A stretch of 64,000 bases of DNA, taken from Sandaracinus sp964481145. GTDB lineage: Bacteria; Myxococcota_A; Polyangia; Polyangiales; Sandaracinaceae. Both the position numbers and the translations under genes were made by a program. Location of the stretch: contig CAYZTA010000014.1 in NCBI GenBank assembly GCA_964481145.1, forward strand, positions 40,908 to 104,907, written 5' to 3'. Positions 19,009 through 27,845 of this stretch are shown here, piece by piece (within the stretch, counting starts at the first letter, position 1; each line of letters starts with the position of its first letter). The notes under the pieces are model-generated. The model ran no database searches. It worked only from the letters and a program-made list of their open reading frames with translations, and had not been told where the DNA came from.

Positions 19009-20034
19009 TCAAATCCCGAGAAGACTCTCGATACGGTCACGTCGGGCGCTCACGAGACGGTTGGGAAGCCCCGTGGCGCGACCGGACTCGAACGAACCGG
19101 CCTCGAGCCGCTCCCAACGTGCCGTCGCAATCTGTCGCAGTGCGTGGAGTTGCTGAGCATGCCCCTGCAGGCTTCGCTCGAGCCGCAGAGCGTCCTCGGC
19201 GCGAGCCATGCGCACGGCATCCCGATGTTGTGTCGTCAGCTCGAGACCGCGTCGGGTCTCCGCCTCGAGCCAAAGCAACGATTCATCGAGACGACGAGCC
19301 ACCTCGGTCAAGTCACGAGCCCGAGAATCAGCCCCGCCGATCTCCTCGAACACCGCCAGTGCGGCTGCACGCGCGTCCGAAAGCCCGGTGGGCCCATCCA
19401 CCGGCTCATTCAGGCGCGTTCCAATCATCATCGCGCGTCCCGAGGGGAGCTCGACCACGCGGAGCCGGCGTCGTGTGTCGACCTCGCCCGTCGCAACGGT
19501 CGTCACTCCCGACAGCGATGCAATCCATGCCCCTGCGAGCGGATGCACCATCACGAAAAACTCGCCGCCGCCTCCGAGCTCGATCGAAACCGTGGGAGTC
19601 GCGACACGCAAAGGCGGGCGCGATCCCGCTGCGTTGGGCGGCGCGACCGCGTGAAGTCCGCCGTGCAGCAGCGCAATCTGAGAAGGGCCCTCCCCTCCGA
19701 CATAGGCCTCTGCCCCTGCAAAGAGGACCACGTGCCCTCCCTGCCGGAGCCCGATCTCGGCCCGCCCCTCCTCGCGCACGATCAGCGCATCTCCATGCTC
19801 GAGTGCGGCTCCCTCCTCGAGGGGACCTCGGGGCCGCACGACCTCTCCTTCCAAGCGAAGGAGTCTCGCTGGAGGTTCGTCCGCCGGTGCGCTTGCGACA
19901 TCGACAGCGCCCGCTTGCGGCATCTCGGACCGCCGCGAGCCCACCCCATTCGCGCCGTTCTCTGCACCCTCTCCGCTGCACGCACACACGCATGCGAGCG
20001 CATAGATCGAGCACACTTGCACAAAAAAATTCAT
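19009..20034 (-). CDS. FecR-like domain lipoprotein
   Basis: A 341-residue envelope protein. The signal peptide ends in a lipobox (LACVCAC-S), and a Gly/Ala-rich linker follows. Residues about 55-200 resemble a FecR/LysM-associated beta domain: RLEGEVVRPRGPLEEGAALEHGDALIVREEGRAEIGLRQGG, then VSIELGGGGEFFVMV and GVTTVATGEV. The C-terminal 120 residues are Arg/Glu-rich and predicted helical, perhaps a coiled coil (LDESLLWLEAETRRGLEL). It lies between the PP2C gene (33-base gap) and the giant TPR genes, so it may be the envelope end of that system. No TonB-receptor or sigma-factor partner is adjacent. Confidence 0.75.
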   Translation of the reverse strand: MNFFVQVCSIYALACVCACSGEGAENGANGVGSRRSEMPQAGAVDVASAPADEPPARLLRLEGEVVRPRGPLEEGAALEHGDALIVREEGRAEIGLRQGGHVVLFAGAEAYVGGEGPSQIALLHGGLHAVAPPNAAGSRPPLRVATPTVSIELGGGGEFFVMVHPLAGAWIASLSGVTTVATGEVDTRRRLRVVELPSGRAMMIGTRLNEPVDGPTGLSDARAAALAVFEEIGGADSRARDLTEVARRLDESLLWLEAETRRGLELTTQHRDAVRMARAEDALRLERSLQGHAQQLHALRQIATARWERLEAGSFESGRATGLPNRLVSARRDRIESLLGI

Positions 20035-20067
20035 GACGGACAGACGCCGCGGCCTTGATGGGCATCC

Positions 20068-21390
20068 TCATTCATGATCGGAGCCCAGCGGCGTGCGCTC
20101 GTCAGCGTGTGCAATCGCGTCGATGAAATCGAACGCCGGATTCCTGCTGCCCTCTCGCGCCTCTTCGAGCTCGCGCGAAGTATTGCGCAAACGCTCGGTG
20201 ATGACACCGAGGAAACTCCACAGCAATTTCACCGCGATCGCATGATCTTTCCTGACGATGTCGAAGAAATCGCGGCGTCGAATCGTGAGAAGCAGGCTCG
20301 GTTCGAGCGCACGCACGTCGGCGCTGCGAGGCGCCTTGTCGATGAGCGCCATTTCGCCGAAATGTTGTCCTGGCCCGAGGGTGGCAATCGCTATCCCGCT
20401 CGACTCGACTTGAACTTGCCCGGTCAACACGACGAAGAGCTCATCGCCCTCCGCCCCTTGGACGACGATTTGATCGTTCAGCTGATAACTGCGCACATGC
20501 GTGATGTTGAGGACCCGAACCAACTCTTGGTACGTAAGGAAGCGGAAGAGCGTCACGCGGTGGAGCACCTCCATCTTGAGGTTCACCTCACGCGCCAGTC
20601 GGTCGATGCCCTCTTCGGCATCCGGCACTTTGACGACGATCGCCGTGATGTTGTCTTTGCCGCCGCGTTCGTTGGAGAGCTCGATCAACCGCGCCGCGAG
20701 CGCGTCTTCAGGAGTCTCGGCGAACAACTTCGCGAGCTCACTCTCCTCGAAATATCCATGGAGACCATCGGAGCAAATGAGAAAACGATCGCCTTTCAGC
20801 ACATCGAAGTCGATGGTGTCGACCTCGACCGATTCGTACACTCCGACCGCCCGGGTCACGGCGTTCTTGTATTGCAGCTTGTCGATTTGCTCGCGCGAAA
20901 GCCGACCCCGGCGCAAAAGCTCATTGATGAGAGAGTGATCTTCGGTGAGCTGATGCACCGAGCCTTGCCGATAGAGGTAGATTCGCGAATCGCCGACATG
21001 TGCGATGAAGCCGCGCGTCCCGACCAGCAAAAGCGCATCGAGCGTCGTCCCCATCCCGCGCTTGGACTCGTCTCGAATGCCCTCGTGGTAGACCACGGCG
21101 CACGCTTGCTGGACCGCGTTCTCCATGAGCCGAAGCACATCGGTTCGCGTCGTCCCCCCATGTCCACGTTCGAACTCGAGAAGCGTGTCTCGCTGCGCCG
21201 CGATCGCATCGCGCACGGTGCGGGACGCGAGATTGGACGCGACCTCTCCGGCAGCATGGCCTCCCATGCCGTCGGCCACGACGAAAAGCTGCAGCTTCTT
21301 GTCGACGAGGAACGCATCCTCGTTGTGATCGCGCACCCGACCGACGTCGGTCAGTGGCCAGAAAGAAAGGCTCATCGGTTCGTCGGCCAT
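20068..21390 (-). CDS. PP2C Ser/Thr phosphatase with cyclic-nucleotide-binding domain
   Basis: A 440-residue cytoplasmic signalling enzyme. Residues about 5-250 are a PP2C/PPM phosphatase with all metal-binding motifs: TDVGRVRDHNEDAFLVD, VVADGMGGHAAGE, GTTLDALLL, AHVGDSRIYLYR, LICSDGLHGY and GGKDNITAIVV. Residues about 275-400 form a cNMP-binding domain with a phosphate-binding cassette FGEMALIDKAPRSADV, keeping the Glu and the R-x-A that contact cyclic nucleotides. Dephosphorylation of Ser/Thr targets may thus answer to cAMP or cGMP. The ATG at 21390 has AGGAGAT about 10 bases upstream. It heads the run of genes leading to the two giant TPR proteins. Confidence 0.9.
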   Translation of the reverse strand: MADEPMSLSFWPLTDVGRVRDHNEDAFLVDKKLQLFVVADGMGGHAAGEVASNLASRTVRDAIAAQRDTLLEFERGHGGTTRTDVLRLMENAVQQACAVVYHEGIRDESKRGMGTTLDALLLVGTRGFIAHVGDSRIYLYRQGSVHQLTEDHSLINELLRRGRLSREQIDKLQYKNAVTRAVGVYESVEVDTIDFDVLKGDRFLICSDGLHGYFEESELAKLFAETPEDALAARLIELSNERGGKDNITAIVVKVPDAEEGIDRLAREVNLKMEVLHRVTLFRFLTYQELVRVLNITHVRSYQLNDQIVVQGAEGDELFVVLTGQVQVESSGIAIATLGPGQHFGEMALIDKAPRSADVRALEPSLLLTIRRRDFFDIVRKDHAIAVKLLWSFLGVITERLRNTSRELEEAREGSRNPAFDFIDAIAHADERTPLGSDHE

Positions 21391-21505
21391 GAATCTGGGA
21401 TCTCCTATCCGAGCCGAGGTACCTCGGTCAACCAGTTCGCAGGATTGCGATTCCGTGGAGCACGCATGCAAATGCCCTTTTTGCAGGAAGCGATATGTTT
21501 TGGCC

Positions 21506-22387
21506 ATGCGAGCTGCCGTCCACATTCGTCGCCTCCGAGAAATTTTTGTATTCGCGCTCGGAGCCAGCGCGTTGGCCATCCTCACAGGATGCGACGCGGG
21601 AAATTCAGCCATTCCTTTCCATGAAGACGGGGGTCACTCGATCGAGGATGCAGGGACGAACCTCGCGCGGGGCGATTGTGGCCGAGCCGGGGCAGCCATC
21701 GGTGTCCAACACTTCGATACGACCGTGGACGGGATGAGCCGCCATTACCAAGTGGTCGTGCCTGACAGTTACGACGCCAGCCGACCGATTCGTCTCGTCT
21801 TCGTCTTTCATGGCCTTGGCGGCAACGGCACTCAGATCCGCAGCTATTTGAATCTCGAGAGCCTCGCCGCGGGACAAGCGATCTTCGTTTACCCCGATGG
21901 GATCGTCGGTCCTCAAACCTTCGGCCGAACCGGATGGGCCAACGACGATTTGGCCTTCTTCGACGCCATGGTCTCCGAGATCTCGGGGGAGTTTTGCATC
22001 GATTCCGAGCACATGTTCGTGATGGGCCACAGCTTTGGCGCATACATGACCGATCTCGTCGGCTGTGAGCGTGGCGACATCGTTCGCGCCGTGGCGCAGG
22101 TTTCGGGAGGAACCCAAGGTGGCGCCTGTCGCGGGGCCGTCCCCGCGTGGCTTTCTCATGGGACCCGCGACACGACCGTCCCTGCAAGCCAAGGAGAGGC
22201 TGCGCGGGATCATTGGCGCACGGTCAACGGCTGCGCGAACACCACCACGCCCACGACCATCCCAGATTGCGTCACCTACGACGGATGCGCGGCGCCTTTG
22301 ACGTGGTGCTCATTCGACGGGGGCCACTATCCGCCCTTCCCTGCCTATACGAACCAAGCGATCTGGGACTTCTTCAGCGCCCAGTAG
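21506..22387 (+). CDS. PHB-depolymerase/feruloyl-esterase-like lipoprotein
   Basis: A secreted alpha/beta-hydrolase of the LpqC/PHB depolymerase type (esterase family 1) that would cleave ester bonds outside the cytoplasm. The 293-residue protein has a signal peptide with lipobox ILTGC. RLVFVFHGLGGNG is the oxyanion loop, FVMGHSFGAYMTD the nucleophile elbow (GHSFG), HGTRDTTVPASQG the Asp region and GGHYPPFP the catalytic His. Cys pairs suggest disulfides. Start at 21506 is chosen because the Arg-rich n-region begins there. It diverges from the PP2C gene and overlaps the convergent Ppx/GppA gene by 14 bases. Confidence 0.85.
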   Translation: MRAAVHIRRLREIFVFALGASALAILTGCDAGNSAIPFHEDGGHSIEDAGTNLARGDCGRAGAAIGVQHFDTTVDGMSRHYQVVVPDSYDASRPIRLVFVFHGLGGNGTQIRSYLNLESLAAGQAIFVYPDGIVGPQTFGRTGWANDDLAFFDAMVSEISGEFCIDSEHMFVMGHSFGAYMTDLVGCERGDIVRAVAQVSGGTQGGACRGAVPAWLSHGTRDTTVPASQGEAARDHWRTVNGCANTTTPTTIPDCVTYDGCAAPLTWCSFDGGHYPPFPAYTNQAIWDFFSAQ

Positions 22388-23903
22388 TGGCTTCATCCAC
22401 CTCCACGCGCAGAGAACGACGAAACGTCGACTCGAAGAGCTCGGCTTTGCGCGCCGTGGTCCACGATTCGAGTGAAAGATCCTCACGGCCAGAGGCGTGA
22501 ATCACCACTTCCTTCCCCGTGATCTCGATGTCGAGCTGATGGACCTTGCTGCGATGACCGCGATCGAATGCGTCCGCCAGCCGCAAGATCGAGGACAGTT
22601 TGCGTACGCGTCGGCGATCCTCTTCGGAAAGAGCCCCAAACGTCGCGTGTTTGGTGCTGGGGGCGGCACGTCGGTGGTAGCGAGCGATGCAGCCGACGAG
22701 GGCACGATCTCGCTTCGAGAGGCCCATCACATCCGAATGTTCGACGATGTATTGAGTGTGCTTGTGATGCGCCGCGAAATGAACGAAATCACCGATATCG
22801 TGGACGAGCGCGGCGACGCGAAGCAGCACGCGGTCGTGTTCGCCCAGGCGATGTAGAGGAGTCAGGTGTTCAAAGATCTGCACCGCGAGTCGATCGACCT
22901 GAGTCGCATGGGCTTCGTCGAAATGGTACCGACGGCCGAGCTGCACGGCGGCTCGCACCGCACGACTCTCATCGACCTTGTAATCCCAAACACGAAAATG
23001 TTTGTCGATGAGCTCTGCGATGACGCCCTCTTTGAGGCCCACGCCTGGCGCCACGAACGCGTCTGTTCTCGCGAGATCGACGAGCGCCAGGAGCACGTAG
23101 AGCGCGGGAACGATCACGTCGGCGCGGTCCGGCCGCAGATCGAATTGCGCGCGGCGCTCGCTCGCCTTCATTTTCGTCATGCGTGTGAGCAAAGGGCGCG
23201 CTTTGCGCACGTCGATGGTGGGCACCGAGGCGCCGGTCAACGGGCTCAGCTGAGCAAGCGTTTCGAAGTTGCCTCCCGTCGCGATCACCATGTCGTAGCT
23301 TCGCTTCGAGAAATTCTCGCGCACGGGCGCGAGCATTCGCTCGAGATATTCGGTGAGCAGGCGATCTTGAGATTTGGTGACGGGTTTGCCTTCATCGAGA
23401 AACGACTCGAGCAAACGCACCGTCCCGATTTGGAGCGAGGTCGAATAGCGGACCTCGTCATGGTGCACTTCGCTGAGCTCGAGGCTCCCGCCTCCGAGAT
23501 CACACAAGAGGGCGCGTTTGTCGGCAAACGACACGCGCTGTGCCACCGCGAGTTTGACGAGCCGTGCCTCCTCGGCTCCATCGATACTCTCGAGCTCCAC
23601 GCCTGCTTGGCGAACACGTTCGAGCATCTCAGCCGAGTTCTCGGCGTCGCGCGCCGAAGCCGTCACGACAGCGCGATATTGCTCCACATCATGAGAATCC
23701 ATCGCCTCTCGAAACGAACGCATCGCGAGGACGAGATCGTTCACCGCGTTGGGATCGAGTTTGCCTGTCAGGAAAACGGAGTGCCCCAGCCTGACTGGAG
23801 ATCGGAGCTGGTGCAGGGGGGTCCACGGACCGGGCGCATCCCCTCGGACGATGAGCAATCTCGACGCGTTCGAGCCCACATCGATCGATGCGAAATTCGG
23901 CAT
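22374..23903 (-). CDS. Ppx/GppA phosphatase with C-terminal HD domain
   Basis: Exopolyphosphatase or guanosine pentaphosphate phosphohydrolase, cytoplasmic, linked to polyphosphate and (p)ppGpp turnover. The 509-residue protein starts MPNFASIDVGSNASRLLI, the first ASKHA phosphate-binding loop; LLCDLGGGSLELSE is the second. An HD-like domain follows at about residues 330-460, with VAALVHDIGDFVHF and HHKHTQYIVEHSDVMGL. This arrangement is normal for long Ppx/GppA proteins. The ATG at 23903 starts directly at the first beta strand. It diverges from the tRNA-Leu gene. Confidence 0.9.
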   Translation of the reverse strand: MPNFASIDVGSNASRLLIVRGDAPGPWTPLHQLRSPVRLGHSVFLTGKLDPNAVNDLVLAMRSFREAMDSHDVEQYRAVVTASARDAENSAEMLERVRQAGVELESIDGAEEARLVKLAVAQRVSFADKRALLCDLGGGSLELSEVHHDEVRYSTSLQIGTVRLLESFLDEGKPVTKSQDRLLTEYLERMLAPVRENFSKRSYDMVIATGGNFETLAQLSPLTGASVPTIDVRKARPLLTRMTKMKASERRAQFDLRPDRADVIVPALYVLLALVDLARTDAFVAPGVGLKEGVIAELIDKHFRVWDYKVDESRAVRAAVQLGRRYHFDEAHATQVDRLAVQIFEHLTPLHRLGEHDRVLLRVAALVHDIGDFVHFAAHHKHTQYIVEHSDVMGLSKRDRALVGCIARYHRRAAPSTKHATFGALSEEDRRRVRKLSSILRLADAFDRGHRSKVHQLDIEITGKEVVIHASGREDLSLESWTTARKAELFESTFRRSLRVEVDEATTGR

Positions 23904-24023
23904 GGTGCGCTGAAAGATAACGAAATGATTCGCGGATGAGAGCAGAATGCGGCGTGAGGGTACGAATTGGCGACACAGGGATTGCCAAAACGCGCAATCC
24001 GAGCCACCTTCTGCCCGCTTCTC

Positions 24024-24106
<83 letters not shown>

Positions 24107-24185
24107 CTCCGAGAACCCCGATGTTTTCCGCACGAATGTGCGATCGCACGTCGGGGGAGGTCTCGATGGGATACGATCCGCATCC

Positions 24186-25142
24186 ATGCGGGTGTCTGTC
24201 GGCTTGGTCCTCTTCGTCTTGTCGTTTGGCTCTGCCGCACACGCTCAATCCGCACGGGTCAGCGTCGATCTCTCGGAGCCTCCCGAAGGGTGCATCGACT
24301 CGGCGAAGCTCGCAGCGGGGGTGGCGGTGACCCTCAGACACCACGTCGACGTCGGGTCGGAGGCGTCGGACACCGCGCGCGTGATGCTCTCGTGGGGCCG
24401 CGGTGCTGCGGACGAACACCAACTGACGATCCGGGTGTCAGCGTTCGACCTCATCTCCGAGCGGATGCTCGAGACCGATGGCCCGTGCGATCGCCTCGAC
24501 GAGGCCGCGATCGTCGTGACCTCGCTGCTGGTCGATGATGCGCTGCGATCCCTCGGATCACGCGCCGCGGACGAAGCGCTCCGCATCGAAACACCGTCCT
24601 CACGATGGACGCTTGGCGCTCGGGCGCTCGCCACGTTGTCTTTCGGAAGCTGGCCAGGTCTCGCTTGGGGCAGTGGGCTCGACATCGAGATCGGAGCGTT
24701 CCTCGATCCGAGTTGGAGCTTCGCGGTCCTCGCGGGCTTTGGTGCAATCCCACCGTACGAAACGCAGGTCGGCGTCGTTCGTGCAGAGCTCGTTGGATTC
24801 TCCGGTCGATTGGCGATGGGCATTCGATTCGAAGCACACCCGGTGCTGCGGCTGTCGGCCATGCTCGGAGGACGACTTGGCTGGATGCAAGGGGAGGGAC
24901 GTGCGATCGATGCATCTCGCGTCGCCAATCGCTCGGACGGAATCGTCGATCTCGAGGTGGCGATCCGATGGGCGTTCGCAGGCCCCCTGGGATTGCGCCT
25001 CGCCGGCGGCCCGATGGTCGTGATTCCGCCGCTCCTGATCCGCTATCGAGATGACTCGGGCGCGCTCGTCGCCGCGCACGAAGGAGGGCTCATCGCGGGA
25101 CACGTGAGCTTGGCCATCGATCTCGAGCTGAGCACTCCATGA
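24186..25142 (+). CDS. exported hypothetical protein, beta-rich
   Basis: A 318-residue protein of unknown function. It begins MRVSVGLVLFVLSFGSAAHAQ, a clear Sec signal peptide with an AHA-Q cleavage site. The body alternates short hydrophobic strands with Gly and aromatic residues (LGARALATLSFGSWPGLAWGSGLDIEIGAF, FAVLAGFGAIPPYETQVGVVRAELVGF), which suggests a small outer-membrane beta barrel or periplasmic beta protein. It ends right before the ECF sigma gene in the same direction. The relation to that sigma factor is only positional. Confidence 0.75.
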   Translation: MRVSVGLVLFVLSFGSAAHAQSARVSVDLSEPPEGCIDSAKLAAGVAVTLRHHVDVGSEASDTARVMLSWGRGAADEHQLTIRVSAFDLISERMLETDGPCDRLDEAAIVVTSLLVDDALRSLGSRAADEALRIETPSSRWTLGARALATLSFGSWPGLAWGSGLDIEIGAFLDPSWSFAVLAGFGAIPPYETQVGVVRAELVGFSGRLAMGIRFEAHPVLRLSAMLGGRLGWMQGEGRAIDASRVANRSDGIVDLEVAIRWAFAGPLGLRLAGGPMVVIPPLLIRYRDDSGALVAAHEGGLIAGHVSLAIDLELSTP

Positions 25143-25156
25143 GCTCTGGAGCTCAT
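25139..25156. promoter_or_regulatory. 18-bp palindrome before ECF sigma gene
   Basis: ATGAGCTC-TG-GAGCTCAT is a perfect 8-bp inverted repeat around a 2-base centre. It overlaps the last codons of the exported protein and lies 50 bases before the sigma-factor start. It could be a regulator site or a small hairpin; no T tract follows. Confidence 0.3.
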
Positions 25157-25206
25157 AGAGGTGGAAGGTCTGGGAAGAATTGGTGAGGCCGGACATCAGG
25201 GAGAAG

Positions 25207-25743
25207 ATGCTCACGCCTCCGCTGGCTTCGAATCAGGTCGACCTTCCGACCTTGCTTCGAGCTCACGGTCCCTATGCAGGCCGCACGCTCAGGTATTTGG
25301 GCGTGCGCGAGGCGGATATCGATGATCTGCTTCAAGAGGTGTTCGTCGTGGTTCACCGGCGACTTCACGAATATGAGCCTCGCCAGCGTTTTGAATCTTG
25401 GCTTCGTGTGATCTGCGTCAATGTCGTGCGAAATTATCGTCGAAGCGAACGGCGAAGGCCGATCGTTTCGATGGCCGAGCCTCCTGAGGATGCGATGCCC
25501 GGAGGGCAAGAGGAGAACCTCGAGCGCACACAAATGCGGAGGACGTTGCTTCGATTGCTCGATGCACTTCCAGACGAGCAACGCCTCGTCGTGGTCTTGA
25601 GCGACATCGAGGAGCTGAGTGTCAAGGAGATCGCCGAGATCGCAGGATGTCCAATGAAGACAGTATATTCGCGGCTATACGCCGCGCGGACCACACTTCG
25701 CGCAGCGATGCGTGATCTGCTCGATGGGGAGGGGATGCGATGA
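25207..25743 (+). CDS. ECF-type RNA polymerase sigma factor
   Basis: A 178-residue alternative sigma factor of the ECF group that redirects RNA polymerase to stress or envelope promoters. Region 2 includes ADIDDLLQEVFVVVHRRLHEYEP and SWLRVICVNVVRNYRRSERRR. Region 4 carries LDALPDEQRLVVVLSDIEELSVKEIAEIAG with a helix-turn-helix ending TVYSRLYAARTTLR. The ATG at 25207 has AGGGAG a few bases upstream; a GTG at 25180 is the alternative. Its stop overlaps the next gene (ATGA), the usual arrangement for a cognate anti-sigma factor. Confidence 0.95.
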   Translation: MLTPPLASNQVDLPTLLRAHGPYAGRTLRYLGVREADIDDLLQEVFVVVHRRLHEYEPRQRFESWLRVICVNVVRNYRRSERRRPIVSMAEPPEDAMPGGQEENLERTQMRRTLLRLLDALPDEQRLVVVLSDIEELSVKEIAEIAGCPMKTVYSRLYAARTTLRAAMRDLLDGEGMR

Positions 25744-26492
25744 ACGACGAAGACCCCGAACTGGACCACGATCCTGGCGTCTCCCCCGAAATGAGCGCCC
25801 TCTTCGACGCAGCGCGGATCGATCTCGTCGAGCCGGCGCGCGTGGAGCGCGCCTTGGCGCATGCCACCGCAAACGCACGCACAGGGATGAATGCGCGGTG
25901 GGGCCCGATCGTGGGGACGGCCATGCTGCTCTTGGCTGGCATTGGTTCGATCTGGGGTGGCGTGCGGCTGTTTTTGACCCCCGAGGAGACTTCCAACGAT
26001 CCAAGAACACCTGTCGTCTCCTCCGAGCGGCCGAACGAGGCGAGTGGGGAATCTCCAAGAGAGATCGTAGCGGCCACCTCTCTTTCAGAGCCAAACGATG
26101 TGTCCGAAACCCCCATCGTCCCACCTCCGAGCAAGATGGCGGCTCGAAGACGCTCCGAACGCACCAGGGAGCCCACACAGGACGCGACTCCAACACGAGC
26201 CGATGAACCGCCCCGCGAAGCACCGCTCTCCGAGGAGCTGCTCGAAGGGGCTCTCCTTTTGCGTGCACGCCGCGCGCTCGATGCCGCGCCGCACACCGCG
26301 TTGGAGCTCACAGCCGAGCACGCACACCAATTTTCGAATGGACGGCTGGCCCCTGAGCGTGAGCGAATCGCGATCGAAGCGTTGGCTCGACTCGGCCGGC
26401 TGGACGAGGCGCGCGCCCGCGCTGCGCGCTTCGTCTCACGTTGGCCGAGCTCGCCGCATCGACGCGCCGTCGAACGTGCCGTCGCGCCATGA
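25740..26492 (+). CDS. single-pass membrane protein, putative anti-sigma partner
   Basis: A 250-residue protein coupled to the sigma gene by a 4-base overlap. Residues 1-50 are cytoplasmic and acidic, residues about 57-80 form one membrane helix (IVGTAMLLLAGIGSIWGGVRLFL), then comes a long Pro/Glu/Arg-rich linker. The last 80 residues are helical and TPR-like (LEGALLLRARRALDAAPHTAL, RIAIEALARLGRLDEARARA). The zinc HxxxCxxC motif of ZAS anti-sigma factors is missing. An anti-sigma role is inferred from position and topology only. Confidence 0.75.
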   Translation: MNDEDPELDHDPGVSPEMSALFDAARIDLVEPARVERALAHATANARTGMNARWGPIVGTAMLLLAGIGSIWGGVRLFLTPEETSNDPRTPVVSSERPNEASGESPREIVAATSLSEPNDVSETPIVPPPSKMAARRRSERTREPTQDATPTRADEPPREAPLSEELLEGALLLRARRALDAAPHTALELTAEHAHQFSNGRLAPERERIAIEALARLGRLDEARARAARFVSRWPSSPHRRAVERAVAP

Positions 26493-26526
26493 TTGTGTCG
26501 TCATCGATCTGTCAGCGAGGTGATGG

Positions 26527-26558
26527 GAGCGCCGCGACATCTCGAACGTCGGGCGCTC
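26527..26558 (+). terminator. probable intrinsic terminator after the sigma operon
   Basis: GAGCGCCGCGAC pairs with GTCGGGCGCTC (11 bp with one bulged G) around a 9-base loop, followed by TTCCTTTC. It lies 35 bases after the stop of the membrane protein and before the end of the convergent lipoprotein gene. Confidence 0.45.
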
Positions 26559-26585
26559 TTCCTTTCGAACCGCTCACGAGAGAGG

Positions 26586-27587
26586 TCAGAGCATCAACGC
26601 GACCGCGAGATCACCAGCGACAAGCTCACCATCTGCCGCATGCAGGAGCACGCCCGTGGGATCGAACACGCGGAAGATGTACTCGTCCGCAGGAGCGTCC
26701 ACCACGATGTTGGGGGTGACTTCAATGCTGCCACGAACCGTCGTTTGAGCTCGACGGCACGAGGGGAATCGGCTCGAACCGCTATGTACATGGAGCGCGA
26801 TCTCAGAAACTTCGATCTCCGTTCCCGCCACCAGCGTGGCATCCGTACTCCACCTGCCACACGCATTGGGACGCTGAAGACGCTGACATTGCACGAGCGT
26901 CACGGTCTCCCCTCGCTCGATGTCTCGACGAGAAGTGGGATTCGCCTTCGACGCTCCCCCTCGATACTTGCAACGAATCGATTCGCCCGAATCCGCTTCG
27001 GTCATCGTCAACCAAGTCCATTGATTGCCGGCATTGCCGACAGTGACTTGCATGGAAGCAGGAATCACCACCTGAGCGCCATGCGCGAATGAAAGCGAAT
27101 CATCCTGCCATCGACTCGGAGAATAGGTGCGGGTTGCGGTCAGAGTTTGCGATTCGGTGGGCCCCGGAACGATCACTGGATGAGATGGATCTCGGCGATC
27201 GAGCGCTTCCAAGACGAAATGATGGCCAGGCACACCATTCCACGTCCCCATCCCCGTCACATCGGCTACCCTCGACCCGTTGAGACGACACGTCAACGTG
27301 GCCGGCGTTGCGACAAACTCGTCGAGCTCAGCGGTGGTGTGAGTCCATGATCCGGTGGGAACACCATCCTCATCGTGGATTTCCCCAAACATGGAGACTC
27401 CATCCGACAACTCGCCATATCCTTCGACTCGACAATGGTTCGATTCGACCATCAGCGTATCCCCACGTACGCCGAGATCGCTGATATCGTCGTCATTGCC
27501 GATGCATCCGCCCACGAAGGAGCCTGCCGTCAAGACAAGCCCCCCTGTCAGCATGAATGATGTCCCGATCGCCCGAATCGCATGCAT
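26586..27587 (-). CDS. hypothetical lipoprotein
   Basis: A 333-residue protein of unknown function. A strong GGAGG site precedes the ATG. The signal peptide ends at lipobox FVGGC and is followed by an acidic GNDDDISD tether. The rest is beta-rich with scattered Cys (SNHCRVEGYG, ATLTCRLNG, SIRCKYRGG, LVQCQRL), probably disulfide-bonded beta domains. No catalytic motif is visible. It is a single gene facing the sigma operon. Confidence 0.75.
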   Translation of the reverse strand: MHAIRAIGTSFMLTGGLVLTAGSFVGGCIGNDDDISDLGVRGDTLMVESNHCRVEGYGELSDGVSMFGEIHDEDGVPTGSWTHTTAELDEFVATPATLTCRLNGSRVADVTGMGTWNGVPGHHFVLEALDRRDPSHPVIVPGPTESQTLTATRTYSPSRWQDDSLSFAHGAQVVIPASMQVTVGNAGNQWTWLTMTEADSGESIRCKYRGGASKANPTSRRDIERGETVTLVQCQRLQRPNACGRWSTDATLVAGTEIEVSEIALHVHSGSSRFPSCRRAQTTVRGSIEVTPNIVVDAPADEYIFRVFDPTGVLLHAADGELVAGDLAVALML

Positions 27588-27718
27588 CCATCACCTCCAA
27601 AAGGCCGAGAAATACAGCCCACTCGTGCTTCATCAAAGTCCGTTATTTAGGGGCATTGTGCAAAAGTCGTACAGCTACTGTCAATAGCTGAGGTAGCCTT
27701 CATGGAAATGAATCGCTG

Positions 27719-27838
27719 CGTTCTAGATGTGGAAGGCGCAAATGTTGAGCTGTTGGCCCGTGACCGACGACGAACGCCGCTGGGCGGGATGCATCGGCCG
27801 CGAACGGCTCGGCATTTGCGCCTTCCACATCTAGAACG
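27719..27838. repeat. inverted repeat with 26-bp perfect arms
   Basis: The left arm 27719-27744 and the right arm 27813-27838 are exact reverse complements, separated by 68 bases. The arm core (CATTTGCGCCTTCCACATCT on one strand) also occurs once at 2645-2664. The structure lies just upstream of the RCC1 lipoprotein start and could fold into a long hairpin in its leader. It has no transposase and no obvious target duplication. Confidence 0.85.
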
Positions 27839-27845
27839 GTTCGTG

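Noticed and set aside
15686..19156. Plus-strand open frame of 1156 codons
   Set aside because: It runs antisense through the giant TPR gene B. Its sequence is Arg/His-rich without domains, while the minus strand shows clear TPR repeats. It is a by-product of G+C-rich codon use.
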